A stretch of DNA of 64,000 bases from Powellomyces hirtus (GCA_025526995.1 JAHLKG010000001.1:992001-1056000); one strand, 5' to 3'. Positions 1 to 12,274 are shown, numbered from the stretch's first letter. Numbers and translations are program-made. The notes: generated from the sequence alone by a model not told the origin.

Positions 1-1
1 A

Positions 2-874
2 TTGCTTCCAGTGTCTGTTGCTGTGCCGGCCAAACCGGCAAAGCGCGCACCGGCCCGCAAGCGTCGTCGCACGACGCCACCCTCCGAGGACGGCGGCCAC
101 GACGAGGACACAGCAACGGCGGGCTCGCCACAGGACGTCAAGTTTCGGGATGACAAGTACAGTTTGGACAAGATCGGATACGGGCTGGATGATCTACGAC
201 GTTTTGTTGACGAGCTCGACCGCGACACGACCATTTCGGCCAAAGAGAAGCGTCAGCTCCGCAACAAGCTCAGCGCTCGCAACTTTCGGGTTCGCCGCAA
301 GGAGTACGTGTCCCAGCTTGAAGATCAGCTGGCGCAGCTGGGCTCCGAGAAAGATACTCTCCTGGCGCGAAACAAGGAGCTGGAGGCCGAGAACCGAGAA
401 TTGATTGCCCGATTGGCCGAGTTGACCATTGCCGCTTCTGCTTCTGCACCGGCGTCTCCGCGCGAATCTCCCATTCGAACTCGAACCCCGCAAAACAGCG
501 CTGCTACCGTTGTCACACCGCCCCTTGTGGGAACGCCTCCTCCCTTCCATTCCTACCATCCCCAGCACCGCATCCAGGTTCACACTGTGCACGTCCCAAC
601 TCCCACCTATACCCCTCGATCTCAAGACACCAAGGCAGCTGCCACCTCTTTCCTGGATTTGGTTACACGCCTTGCGGCCGCAGACACAAAACCGCGGGAA
701 ATTCCACGGCCGGCGTCGGCACCACCGCGATCATCAGTCGCTCAACAAGCGTTACGCAATGCATACGAGTCTCTCAAGCTTGGGGGGCCTACAAAATCTC
801 CAGCGGACAGTGTTGTGAGAGACATCCTCGCGGTCGCCGTCCTGGCCGCCAAAGGGCTCGTCGTTGTACAATGA
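2..874 (+). CDS. bZIP transcription factor, 5' end outside window
   Basis: The frame is open from the first bases, so the N-terminus lies upstream of the window; the stop is TGA at 872-874. The visible 290 residues contain a basic region (about residues 82-105) with the bZIP signature NKLSARNFR, followed by a leucine zipper of about five heptads (VSQLEDQLAQL, then KELEAENREL). The rest is Pro/Ser/Thr-rich and low complexity, typical of activation or regulatory regions. The family binds DNA as dimers in the nucleus. The particular fungal bZIP subgroup cannot be named: no second diagnostic domain is visible. Seen: basic region and zipper. Inferred: sequence-specific transcription regulator. Confidence 0.88.
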   Translation: MLPVSVAVPAKPAKRAPARKRRRTTPPSEDGGHDEDTATAGSPQDVKFRDDKYSLDKIGYGLDDLRRFVDELDRDTTISAKEKRQLRNKLSARNFRVRRKEYVSQLEDQLAQLGSEKDTLLARNKELEAENRELIARLAELTIAASASAPASPRESPIRTRTPQNSAATVVTPPLVGTPPPFHSYHPQHRIQVHTVHVPTPTYTPRSQDTKAAATSFLDLVTRLAAADTKPREIPRPASAPPRSSVAQQALRNAYESLKLGGPTKSPADSVVRDILAVAVLAAKGLVVVQ

Positions 875-1621
875 GTGGAAACTCGACTTTTAGAGTCCGT
901 ACTCCTTTCCCTCATCCTTCCGCACTCCTTTCCCCCTCCCCCTTCTCCCCCTCCCACTTGGCCCTTACCGTTTGGATATTTGGCTTTCCCCCGGTTTGAG
1001 ATGTTGGTGTTTTTTTGGTGCTTGTGTGAAACGTTCTCGCGCGACTTCGGTCGAGGTGGCTCGCTTTTTTTTTGCTTCTGCTTTTTCCTTTTTTCATCCC
1101 ATTTTCTCCCTCAAGTATTTGCCACTTTTTTGCGTCCACCGCTACTACTACTACCATATTAGGACTTTTTTAGTGAACCGAAGAAAAAAAAGCATAAGAA
1201 AAATGATCGAGATAGTTAAAATACATTTGCTTTCTACTTCCATGATGAATCCCATATATGGCATGATGCACGCGCTCGCCGTTCTCTCTCTCGTTCTTCT
1301 GAACACCATCTTCGTTTTCCGTCCATCCCGCTAATCTTCCTGTTCTCGCAAAGCAGAGTTCTCCTCAAAAGTCCCACCGTCCACGGTCCCCACTCAGGCC
1401 TTCCTTCTGTGTCTTATTGACTTGTATAGGGATCTTTTGTCACGACACTGTATCTCCCACCGCGTGTGATTCTTGACATCTGGGACTCCCCAGCTGCCTC
1501 AACAATTGCCTCCGTCGTCGCCGGCGGCCCACTGCAACACACTTTTCATTAACCAAAGACCCAACTAGCACGGCATAACGGAGATTGAGCCTTTCCCAAG
1601 TATCGTCACTCGCCCCGCGCC
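875..1621. other. intergenic region, bZIP to TRAPPC13
   Basis: This 747-nt gap between two plus-strand genes holds C/T-rich and T-rich tracts (for example 926-960 and 1064-1110), as expected for a 3' UTR followed by a promoter. Short ORFs here are low complexity and show no domain. No RNA gene was recognised. Confidence 0.6.
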
Positions 1622-3052
1622 ATGGCAGATTCTGGAAACGCGGGCGGGCCCGCCCACCTGCTGTCCCTCAAAGTGATGCGCCTCTCACGACCCTCGTTCG
1701 TACAAACGAGTCCCCTGCCATTTGAGTACGACCCGTCTCTCCCCGCCCATGCAGCCCTTTTGAAAGCTGCCGAAAACGAACTCACGGCGCCGTCAGAACC
1801 CGCCAACCCCGCCGTCGCTGATCTCCTCAACCTCCATTCGCCCACCTCCTCCTCATCCGCCACGCCAACGCCGCTCAACCTGCGGGAATTTGGTCTGAGC
1901 GATCTCCTCACACTGCCGTCCTCGTTTGGAAACATATACCTCGGCGAGACGTTCTCTAGCTACCTCTGCGTCAACAACGAGAGTCTGGCTGCCGCTCAGG
2001 AGGTTGGAATAAAAGCGGAACTTCAGACCGGCTCTCAGAGATTCACCCTGGCCGACACCCTCACCTCGACGCCCCGGGGAAGCAGCAACTCCCATATGAG
2101 CGACAACCCCGCAGGCGCGCCAACGCGCGTACCACTACTCCCGACCCAATCCGCCGAATTTGTTATTCACCACGAAATCAAAGAACTCGGCGTCCACATT
2201 CTCGTGTGCTCGGTCCATTACTCGACCAATGCAGGCGAACGCCGCTTTTTCCGCAAATTCTACAAATTCCAGGTCCTCAATCCGCTGTCGGTCAAAACCA
2301 AAGTCAACAGCTTGACCGACGGCTTAATCTTTCTCGAAGCCCAGGTGCAGAATGTCGCGAGTGAACCCATGTTTCTCGAACGAATGCGCTTTGAAGCAGG
2401 CGATCTGTTCCAGTTTAGCGACCTCAACACTGTTATACCCCGCGATGGCACCACCACCCCTGCCACAAGGGTTGTCGTCGGCTCAACGCAGGACGGCTCC
2501 ACTTACCTCAACCAGCAAGACACGCGCCAATACCTGTACATGCTGCAGCCCAAAAAACCGCACGATCCCGTCGCCCGCACCACCCCGACCCTGGGCAAAC
2601 TCGACATTATGTGGCGCACCCACCTCGGCCAAACCGGCCGTCTGCAAACGTCCCAGCTCAGCCGCAAAGTGCCGCCAATAGACCCCTACGACATCTCTGT
2701 CATCTCCTCGGCGCCCTCCTCCTCCCCGTCCTCCTCTGACCAACAACAACCCAACCGCATCTCGGCCGAACAACCCTTCACCCTCACCTGCCGCGTCCAC
2801 AACAACCTCGTCTCGGAAACGCTGCGTCTCACCCTTCACGGCGTCAAGAGCAAAATGAGCAGCGTCCTCCTCATGGGACCCTCGGACCACGCGTTTGGCA
2901 ACATTGGCCCCCTCCAGCACGTGGACATCACGCTGCAGTTCTTCCCCCTCCTCGCGGGACTGCACAAGATTTCGGGATTCAGGCTCGCGGAAATGGTCTC
3001 GGGAACCTCGCGCGATATAGACAACCTTGCAGAGGTGTATGTGTGGCAATAG
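1622..3052 (+). CDS. TRAPPC13: TRAPP complex subunit 13 (TRAPPC13) homologue
   Basis: A single uninterrupted reading frame of 476 aa from an ATG preceded by CGCGCC to TAG. The N-terminus reads HLLSLKVMRLSRPSF, which matches the start of the TRAPPC13/DUF974 family, and the beta-sandwich-like middle (YLGETFSSYLCVNNES; VHYSTNAGERRFFRKFYKFQV) and C-terminus (LAGLHKISGFRLAEM) also follow the family. TRAPPC13 is a peripheral subunit of the metazoan/fungal TRAPPIII-type tethering complex, which acts on Rab GTPases in ER-Golgi and autophagic traffic. A Ser/Pro-rich insert lies at about residues 365-378. Length is slightly above the usual 400-420 aa. It is intron-free, unlike most neighbours. Confidence 0.88.
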   Translation: MADSGNAGGPAHLLSLKVMRLSRPSFVQTSPLPFEYDPSLPAHAALLKAAENELTAPSEPANPAVADLLNLHSPTSSSSATPTPLNLREFGLSDLLTLPSSFGNIYLGETFSSYLCVNNESLAAAQEVGIKAELQTGSQRFTLADTLTSTPRGSSNSHMSDNPAGAPTRVPLLPTQSAEFVIHHEIKELGVHILVCSVHYSTNAGERRFFRKFYKFQVLNPLSVKTKVNSLTDGLIFLEAQVQNVASEPMFLERMRFEAGDLFQFSDLNTVIPRDGTTTPATRVVVGSTQDGSTYLNQQDTRQYLYMLQPKKPHDPVARTTPTLGKLDIMWRTHLGQTGRLQTSQLSRKVPPIDPYDISVISSAPSSSPSSSDQQQPNRISAEQPFTLTCRVHNNLVSETLRLTLHGVKSKMSSVLLMGPSDHAFGNIGPLQHVDITLQFFPLLAGLHKISGFRLAEMVSGTSRDIDNLAEVYVWQ

Positions 3053-3169
3053 ACCAGCACGGAGAACGTAGGGCGGCAGCCGCAAAATCACTCGCGGCAA
3101 ACAACCACTCTTGAGTGCAAATTCCCCGGTATCCGCCCCGCCCCATTTTCTCGCTCCAAGCCTGAATGA

Positions 3170-3199
3170 ATATATATATATATATACCTATATATATAC
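3170..3199. repeat. (TA)n microsatellite
   Basis: A TA dinucleotide run with a short CC interruption lies in the 349-nt convergent gap between the TRAPPC13 stop (3052) and the IML1 stop (3402). It probably falls in the 3' UTR/terminator of both genes. Nothing else is apparent in this gap. Confidence 0.8.
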
Positions 3200-3401
3200 C
3201 GCCGCTCTCTTCATACCATGCCCCAACTCCCTTTTTGAATGTGAAAATCAACACGCATGAAAACCATTTTTTTTTGCAAATCCTAGCCAGCTTGGCGTAA
3301 TATCGGCCGCAGCAGCATTGACTCATATTAACAGTATAGTAACAAAACATCGCCTGCCACGGATGAGTTGAGCCGCGGGGGGCGCTCCCCGCTCCTCACC
3401 C

Positions 3402-6400
3402 TCACTCTGGCCTCACTCTGGCCTCGGTCCCAATACCCGTGCCGACGGGCAACGTCGTACCGGACGCTTCTCGAACGAGGGACGACGGGGTGGGGAGCGA
3501 TGGAGGAGACTGTTGCTGTTGCTGTTGTTGTTGTTGCTGTTGTTGCTGCTGGTTACTAGTTGTTGTTGCTGTCGTCGTCATCGTAGTCGCAATCGTCGCG
3601 GAGGAGGAGGAGATCGATGGCGGGGGAGTCGCAGGGGTAATGGATGTCGTGAGGGTACCCGTAAGGGTGGCAGGATCCGCAGCCGCCGCCCCAAGATCGG
3701 GTGGGAGGGGCGACTTTTGCCGAGGCGGTTTAAAAAACGCCGGGTCCATGATACTCGTCGAGCGGCCCCATGCTCCCCTCGGATTCCCTTGATGGTTGTA
3801 GTCACCCTGCTGCTGTTGTTGCTGCGGCTGCTCTTCATTCGTCGTAAAGCTCGCCGGGGGCAAATGGTCGATTCCAGTAGGTATGCCGCCCTCGCCCACA
3901 CGGACAGTCGGGAGGTCGGCGTCGATAATATGGTGGTGCGCGTGCGGTACCGTGGCGGGGAGGTCGAGGGCTGCGGCTTCAAGGGCCCCGGCGACCAAGG
4001 CCCCCGAGACAAGATCAATGTCGATGGCGGTGGCGGTCGTGGGGGCTGCAGTGCATGCGGTGATGAGGGTCTTGGTGGCGTCCGAGAGAGCAGAAGGAGC
4101 AGGGGCCGCGGTGGTGGGGGCGGTAGTGCTTGTTGATGGAGGGTTGGGTGGTGCCGCAGGTAACGGGATCTTGTTGTCCTCATCAGTGGCGGTGGCGGCA
4201 GGATAGGTCAGACCCGCCGTCTCGGCCGTCGCAGCCCCATAGATGCCCACAAACGTCTCTCGGGTCTGCTCCCAGAACTGCCGCAACTCCTTCTCATTAT
4301 GACAAAACTCAATGAACGCTCGCATCAACGTTTCCGGGTCCGTATTATTGCTGTTCTTTTCCCCCATCATCGCGGCGCCCCGCTGCTCTTTTGCCGCACC
4401 GCCCCCACCACCACCCGAGGTCGTCGAACTTCCCGACCCCGTCAGATGCATCCGGTTCGCAACCCACCAGAATCCACCCCCCTCGCTCTTGGTCGCAATC
4501 TGCACAAACGCGACCCCAGAGCGATGCACGTACTGGGTGCGTTTGTACCCGGCGCCTCGATCATAGGACCAGCTGACGGAATTCGGAGGCAGCGAGGCGT
4601 CGCTTTCCACGTCTTGCACGAAATTAAAGCGCCGCATGATTTCGGTCAGATAGATGTGGGAAGGGAACGCGCTGTGTGTGGTGTGGGTCGGGGGTGGCAC
4701 ACAAGGGACAATGTGGGTCATGGACAGGAAAGGATTGTCATCAGACAACGTGTCGGCCTGAAAGCACAAGTACAGTCAGATGACTTTCTACCATCAGGAT
4801 CATCATAGAAATCGCGTGATTACCTGAGAGGTGCCGGCCTCGACCATCTTGAACCCGCACTTTTCCGCAACTCTGGTCCACCCAGCTACCAGATCCTCGA
4901 TCCAGCGGGGACTGCACACCAACCAATGCAATTGGAAGTGATAACAATGCCGGGGATTATGGACCGTGTCATAATGCAGGAGTGCCGTTTCCCGGCGCGG
5001 AGAGCGGCGCTGGGGGTCGAGGTCAATCACCATGCGACGGGTGAGAGGGAACGGTTCCACCCGTGCGGGGTGATGCGATGATGATGCGGTTGTTGTCGTT
5101 GTTGGCTGCGACGTGGGTTGCTCGGTGGTAGATGAGGGTCTAGTGACTGCGTTGTTCTCGGACGTCGGGATGCTGAGATCAGGTGTGCTGCCAACCGATT
5201 TGGTACGGTTGCCGAACCACAGCGGACCACTGATCTTTTCCTTATCCTTGTCTCTACTGTTATACGCAGCATTGTGTACTTTGTATTCCCCGCGTATGCG
5301 ATAGAAATAATGCCCGTCGAGAAACTTGTGTTTGCGGTTAGCATGTTCAAAGAATCCCTCGTTCAACAAAACATTGCCAAAATCAACGGCTTCTTCTCGC
5401 GAATCCACATCGGCGAGATTTCGCACCATCCATTCCACGCACTCGCTGCCGATAAAGACCGATTCATAGAGCCGGAAATGCCAGCGGCGGTCGCCGAATA
5501 CAATGCCCGCGGGGGGCGGGGCTTGCATGGCTTGCGCGATCGCCGTGAAACTCGACGCGCGCGTGAGTGCGGTGTTGGTACTGCTAATGGAGGGTGACAA
5601 TGTGGTGCCCGCGGTGGTCGAGATAGGCGTGTTGGAAGTGGCGGTGGCGAGATGTGGAGCAGAGGTGGCGGACCCGCGACGGGTCAGGAGATGCGGGTCG
5701 GCCACGCTGGTTGCGACCGACGAAGACGACGAGGCGCCTTCTGTTCGGGCGAGCCCACGCCTGAGCACTTCGTCGCGGATGAATCTGGACGTGTTCAGGG
5801 TAGTGATGTGGATCTGGAGTTTCTTTCCAAACTTGCCCTTTTTCTTCTTCCTGCTCCCGGGCCCTTGCTGCGTGTGCGCACTTCCAGACAAGTCGTGATC
5901 GTCGTCTTCCCATGGCTGTCTCCACCTAGCGCGCTCAAAGACTTCAATGAATTTTTCAAAGCCAACCACCCTGACTTCTTCTTCATCCAGATCTTCTCCT
6001 TGCGGGTTGAGGAACGGATTCATATGGCTGACGCTTTCCAGCGGGATCAGGAGGAACCTAGTTCTCCAGAACCGCAAATTTTCCGTGAGTTCTTCTTGAT
6101 ACCCCGAGATGAGATGATCTAGGTAGTTCCAATTGTACAGCGTGACGGGTGGGTATGCAAACGCCAGCGGCTTGGGACGATAAAAGTCATCGTTTTTGCG
6201 CCAGATGCCGCACGCGTAGTGGATGGGTAAAGTAGAGTACGTGACTTTGCGGACGTAGCGTTTAACTTCGACATTTTGCCCAGAGGCATCGTATGAGAGT
6301 TTGTGAACGTGGTCGCCAAGACTCAGGTAAAACGGGGTGGAGACGCTGGATTGTGCCAAGAGTTCGTGGGAGGTTTGTGTTTGCTGGGTGTGCGGCGGGG

Positions 6401-9400
6401 CGATTGTCGGTATCGTCTGTCGATGTGGTCCATCTGCGGTTGAGCCGGGCAATCTTTTGCTCGCGAGTTCCCCTTGACGGTTGCCCAACTGAGGACTCAT
6501 ATTGCCCACGACAGATTGTGAAGCGCCTTCGCCGCGGTCGCTGGCATTGACTGCTCCACCCAGTGCAGATCTGATGAGCTGGAACCCTTGGGACAGTCGC
6601 TGTCCAATGAGTTCGACGAGCAAAGCCTCGACTTTAATCCGGCCACTCAGGACATCGCTGCTTTCTTCCCCGCGGGACTGATATGGTGTGGCATCATCGG
6701 CCGGAGAAACAGTATACGTGTATTCCTGGTAGAAGGCAGATAGGTCTTCGTGGGTCGGAAAGAAATCTGTAGTCAGTGGGAGACATGCTGGAGTGGAAAG
6801 ACTTTTCCAATGTATGACAATGTCGTTTCGGGTTGGCACGATGAGCTGGGGGAACACGTGTTGCCAGCGAAGGACTTGGCTGGTAGCTCGGACAATGTTC
6901 CTGCTCGGATTGCATGGGTTGATCAGGTTGGCGCGGAAGGGAGGCTGCTGAGGAGGCCGCAGCCCCACTGGAGCGGCCGGTTTGCCAGGCGACAGTCTTG
7001 CATACTGCTGCCGGAGATATTCGTAATTTGCTAGTGGGGAGTGACTTTTGAAGCTCCCTGACGTGGATAGTCCGTCTCGATATGTCTGTCGGACGCCCAG
7101 ATGGTTGGTGGAGCGGATGCGGATGGGGGCCAGACTTGTGGATGCTGACGTAGTGGCATCGTCCATCTCATCGGTATTGTTCATACTAATTTTACGTTGG
7201 TTATCGATGCTGTGCTCTGAATGGGTATCGTGATGAGAAGAAATATGCATCCCTGGTACTTGTGGCTGCCGCGGGACAGGATTCCCGTCATTCATGAGCA
7301 TACTGCCTTTTCTGCTACCCATTCCGCCGGTCCGATACCCGTTCTGCCCACGTACTCCTTCGCCGACTAATGGCACAGTATCTTTTCCAGGGCCTCGTGA
7401 GCCGGCACTGGAAAATAAGGTCGAGAGGGACGTATTGGAAGCCGCATGCTTAACCTGGTTCCCGGGCCCTGCGTTTGGACCGCCAGAGCGGGCTTGTTCG
7501 AGTCGCGCCTTGATTCGTAGGAGAGCTACACGCTCCTCTGCATTCAGGGTATCCCCGTCTTCCCAAGGGTGATAATATGGAGTTACATGTATTGCCCCGC
7601 GAGTCCCTTGGCCATCCGAATCGATGCTTCTGACCGTATCGCCCGTAGCCGATCGGTGGAAACCCATCCTCCCCGTGTGGACACCTGTCGGAATGGCCCC
7701 GGATGGTGCGCCTTCCGGGCTGACTGAGACGGTACCGGTGATCATTCCACGGCCACTTCCCCCAAGAGTCATTGATGCGTGCGAATCGACTCTGATCGCT
7801 CCTCGCGCGTTTTTGACGATCGGACTTCCGTCTGCTTCCGATGAACCCACGTTGACCATCGAATTGGAGCGGTTTTTGAAAGCTCCTGCGCGTTGCCGCG
7901 TTGTGGACGCAAACACCATTTCGTCGTAGCGGTCGCAGTCAATGTGATGGTCGGACACTACAGAAACAGCTGGGCTGTCCTCGTCATCTTCGGCGCCGAT
8001 CTCAAATCTCACCACTCCGGACGCAGTGCGATCGGCGGCTACGCTGACATCCTTTGTTTTCTCGGCGGTGAACTGATGGGATTGTACATCTTTGGCAGCT
8101 TCTTGCTCGTCGAGATACGGGACGATGATCGTTGAGCCAATCTGTTCCATGACCCCCATCATTTGCACCTCATACATTTTGCATCGGAGGGAGAAACCCT
8201 GCCTATCGCTTTCTTCGTCGCGGCTCCAGAAACTGCACATGACCCAATGTGGAACAGTATAGAAAGTCTTTTCCGGGTTATCAGTCGATGAGTCGTCATA
8301 GTATAGAGGATCCCATGTCTCCAGTCGGTCCGGAGCTGGGCTCCCGCTTGCCCCGGACAGGTTCCCAGTTCCTGTTCCGGGGACTCCAGCGGCAGCCAGT
8401 CCGCCAACGCCCGTTTTTTCCGCCACTCCTCCAGCTGTTTTACCGAGAGGCAAGTTCCCGGCGCCGGTGATAGGGCCCCATCGTCGCTCACCACTCGTAG
8501 CCGTGTCAGCGTCAGTACTGGCGCCACTTGGGACACCGCCCCACCCTGACGATGGCCCAGCCCAATCCTTTGACATGTACTGAAAGAGAGGGACGGTGCA
8601 AAGGGGAGGCTTGCTAAGACACACGAGATCAAGCCCAATGCCGTTGTCGACCATTCGCTGTGCGGTCAATCTTAGCAACGTTTTCTCCGCTTCAAAAACA
8701 CCGGGACCCGGGGTGATCACAACGATGCCGAGTCCCGTGCGTGAAAGATCACGGTCAATGTAATGACGATCGAAAGGATTGAGGGCCAGGTTTATAGCTT
8801 CCAAAACATTCCCCTCGCTAGCAGTAGAGTTTGCTCCGGCGAGAATGGTAGAACCGTCAACGCTAGGTTGCTGGAGTACGTCTCGCTGGAAAGATATGAA
8901 CTCCTTTTTCAGCGGTATCAGGACCTGGGACCAGTCGCTTCGAGTTTCCCAATCTACCACAACTTTATAGAAATCCCGATATGGCCTCCCAGAGGCATCG
9001 GTCAATATGGATATCGAGTGGTCAGTGTCTGGTGCTGTTCTGTCTTCAAAGAGAGAAGAGCCTCCTACTTCCTCTTTTTCGTTTTCGTTGGCTTGATAAT
9101 GGATTCGAGCGAAAAGAACGATGGAGACAACATGGTTCGCGCCTGCATCCTTCCATTTAGCGAAAAGCTGTGGCAAGAACCCATGGACGCACTTTTCAAA
9201 GTACAACTCTCCATCTTCGTCAAACTCCCACATTTCTTTGCTCATTTGGATGAAGATGAAGTACTTTGCCGTTTCAGATCTGAAAATGGTTTTCGTGTTC
9301 TCCGTGATGTAGCCGCAGGATGCCTGTTGACAGATTGACAGAGTGACGGATCATTTAGCATGCTCCAGAGAGGGAGGTCTTGTATGGCTACGGATTCTCT

Positions 9401-10277
9401 TAATTCATACCCGCCTGCCAGCCACAACAATGTCCTTGATTTGCGCACGAATGCCCAACGAAAGAACTTTCTTTCCCTCGTAAACGCAGGTTCCGGTCAG
9501 CAGTGTCCTCAATCTCCACATGTCGCTGCGCCCGACATATTGATCCCGGAAGGACAGTTCCACGTAATCCGCTGCAATCGTTTCTTTGTCGATCTAGCGG
9601 GAGTCATCATCAGAGAGATGGTTGCTTAGTGCTGCGTAACAGCCATCCAGGTTGTCAATCTTTGATCCTCTACCTTCCGAACAATGACGTCTTTGCGTGG
9701 GTGGAGTTCGAAAAATGCAGCAATATGCTGTGCTATTGATATCTAAAACAAACAGCGGACATTTGTTGGGTTGGGTCCTGAGGTTTCGTAAGAAGCCGAG
9801 CTATTTTCATTGGACCCGGCCTTCTATGGTTTGCCAAGCGGGGGTAAGAGTGGGGAGGATAGGCTAGCCCACCTGCAGTTGAGGTTGTTTGGCGTTGATT
9901 TCCCGGTCCAACGAAGTGACTTGTAGCACCAAAGTTCTAGACTTCTCGCCGGCAGTTGTCAAAATGCCCGTTCGAGACTGCTTCGGTGTCGGAGGTGGCG
10001 ACATCCTCGCCCGCTGCTGTGCCGGCTTCGAAGACGCATCTCCGGCAGAATCCACATTCAAGGAGTTGAGAGTCGTGCTGCTGATGGTCGGAATGACGTG
10101 CGGCTGCGTGATCTTCAGGAGGTCGCCCACCCTGCATGCCGGGAAGCAGTCTGGGTTCAATACAAGATCCTGCCGCGAGAAACGCTCATCGTGCACCCAG
10201 AGGTTGTAGGAAGCTCGCAGTGACGAGGAGCTCTTGTTAGGTGTGTATTGGTTGCTCCGCAGGTACGACGGAAGCAT
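3402..10277 (-). CDS. IML1: IML1/DEPDC5, GATOR1 (SEACIT) subunit
   Basis: Five exons: 10277-9873, 9742-9674, 9593-9411, 9323-4824 and 4757-3402, all joined in phase 0, giving 2,170 aa. Exon 1 carries the family N-terminus (LWVHDERFSRQDLVLNPD). Exons 2-4 encode the Iml1 N-terminal domain (ELSFRDQYVGRSDMWRL; GIRAQIKDI; FIFIQMSKEMWEFDEDGEL). A DEP domain lies at about residues 1494-1575 (FIGSECVEWMVRNL; GHYFYRI), and the last exon has the conserved C-terminal block (HIYLTEIMRRFNFVQD). In yeast and animals this protein is the GAP-containing subunit that inactivates Rag/Gtr GTPases and so restrains TORC1 at the vacuole/lysosome. The protein is longer than human DEPDC5 because of low-complexity inserts and a Thr/Pro/Gln-rich tail with 14 consecutive Gln. 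It is transcribed divergently from UBAP1. Confidence 0.93.
3511..3552 (-). repeat. CAG/CAA trinucleotide repeat encoding 14 Gln in IML1
   Basis: On the coding (minus) strand 14 consecutive CAG or CAA codons occur near the C-terminus of IML1. The codons are mixed, so the tract is an impure repeat. A second short Gln run (6-7 residues) lies near 3815 in the same exon. Confidence 0.9.
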
Positions 10278-10533
10278 TGCGCTGCTAAGAATGGCAGAAG
10301 GCCTCCAGAATGTTCTTGGTGGAAAAAGACAATCGGAAAAGTGACATCAACGCGTCTGCCCCAAATTCACTTCAACATTCGAAGATTCCAACTTTGAAAT
10401 TCAGACAACTGCCCCAACTATATTCACCGCCGGCATTGCAATATTCGTTGAACAAAGAGTGGCTTATTTTGCGGGTTGAAGTTGCTGGAAACTGTAGCGA
10501 AGCAAATCAGTGTTGTAAGAGTAAAGTACAACC
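10278..10533. promoter_or_regulatory. shared divergent promoter, IML1 / UBAP1
   Basis: Only 256 nt separate the IML1 start codon (minus strand) from the UBAP1 start codon (plus strand), so both 5' regions and core promoters must lie here. No specific factor site is claimed. Confidence 0.5.
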
Positions 10534-12274
10534 ATGACGGACCACGGTAAGGCCAGCCGCAAATTCTGCAACCCCTTTGACGTTGCTGCTCACAATTAAA
10601 GAAATAGGCACTTATGCTGCTCTGGCGGGCCTTCCCGTTGTATCCAAGGTGTATCGACCACCGGCAACAGTAAGCCTTCAACTCAATTTGACTGAAGTTT
10701 GCTTGAAAATTCTCACCGCCACGGCGCACTAGGTATCCCTCCCTCCATCAATATATACACTCGTCCAAAGCGCCGAACAGGTGAGGCACCGATATGTCAT
10801 TCACACATCGTTTGAAGCAATTCTGATTATGATCTTGGAAAGAAAAGCGGAAAGTGCGATATGATTTTGAATTCGAGAGGAGTGTCATCCAAGAAGTAGA
10901 GCGCTTCACGCAACAGCTCGAGAGGCAAGAAGCCGCACGTCAAGAGAAACTGGACAAAATCGATGCAGAGCGGAGGGAGTGGGAGAAGAAGCAGGCACCC
11001 GGCCTGTCTTCCGACGGTCGTATCATGCAGCCAGTCTCTATAGCCAATCCACCACCGTCTAAAACCGCTGAAAGCGGCTCATCATCCGTTCCCGGACCTT
11101 CCATCACCACCACATCAGCTATCCCATCATCATCGCAAGAGGCTTTCGGGCTTGGCCCACAAGCCAGAATGCCGAATCCATCGCCTTTGCCAAGCGACCT
11201 GTCGAACAGTCCAACGCCACCTCCACCCTCAACCATGCGAGCGTACGAACAACAGCCACAACAGCTCCAATCGCAACAGCAGCCGGACGGCAAGAAGCAA
11301 CGTCCTGGTCTTGACTACCTGGAATTCGAGCAAGGGCTCCCACCCCCAGACCCATGGCGCACACAAGACGACGACGATGATTTGCGAATGTTAAAAGAAG
11401 TCATGGGCGGTCCAGAACCGAAATCTTCACACCCGATAACGTCCACATTCCACTCGACCAAGTTCTTCGGCGCCAGTCCGACCAAAATTAAGGAAACTGT
11501 TCTCGCGCACACCGGAGATGCCGTCAGCCGCGCTCGTGCACTGATGGCAAACCTCGCCATTCACATCCCACAATCACACTCCCAGGCTGTTCCCTCGCCG
11601 CCACCGAAACCTGTGGGGCTGCAGCTGCAGGGTAGTGGGTCCGCGTTACCTCCCGCTACGCGGAAACCTGCATCGATGCAATATCCAGTTCTGCCTGGAA
11701 TCGCCAATCCCAATGGAGGAGGGGTTGAGCAGTCTGCTAGACAGAGTCAAAGCGATTCGTCAAAGGAAGATGATGCGCCCAAGGGCCTCTCCGCGACGAC
11801 ACGGGTAAATTTTCCGACAGCTACTCCCGCGGGTTGGGCCGAAACTTGATATTCAATGATTTTTATTTGCAGGAAACATTCAAGAAGATGACGCAGATGG
11901 GATTCAGCCGCGAGGCTGTTGACAGAGGCATCAATCTTTTTGGCTGCGACGAAAAGAAGGTAGGGTTCTCGCATCTACATACTTTACACTCAATGCAGAC
12001 ACTGATATTTGAAATATAAAACATCCTATCACGACAGATTCTCGACTTCGCCATCGGCTTCGATGAACACCGCCGGGCCGGATTCAGCGGGGACGACGTG
12101 CAAATCGCCGTCGGACTCTTCAACCACGACGTCTCCAAAGAGCGCCAGTTCCTCGTCGCCTTCGCGGCTCTGGTCGACTTTGGATTCCCGAAACGTCGCA
12201 TCCAGGAAGCCCTCGTGTTGAAAAACAACAACAAAGAACAGGCACTGGAATACCTTGTTGCTGAGGGAAAGTAA
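10534..12274 (+). CDS. UBAP1-like ESCRT-I subunit (UMA and SOUBA regions)
   Basis: Six exons: 10534-10546, 10608-10669, 10733-10780, 10848-11804, 11873-11959, 12038-12274; 467 aa. The first three tiny exons encode a UMA-like N-terminus (LPVVSKVYRPPATVSLPPS, then VRYDFEFERS), resembling the region of animal UBAP1 that binds the ESCRT-I core. A Pro/Gln/Ser-rich linker follows. The C-terminal ~110 residues form overlapping UBA motifs (MTQMGFSREAVDRGI; FAALVDFGFPKRRIQEAL; NNNKEQALEYLVAEG), the SOUBA solenoid that binds ubiquitin. Known role of the family: sorting of ubiquitylated cargo into multivesicular bodies. Yeasts use Mvb12 in this position, so a UBAP1-type subunit is notable. The start is chosen because ATG plus 13 nt splices in phase into the conserved exon 2. 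Confidence 0.8.

Noticed and set aside
3439..4136. Cys/Leu/Val-run frames on the plus strand
   Set aside because: They are antisense readings of the IML1 Gln/Thr-rich tail and its CAG/CAA repeat.
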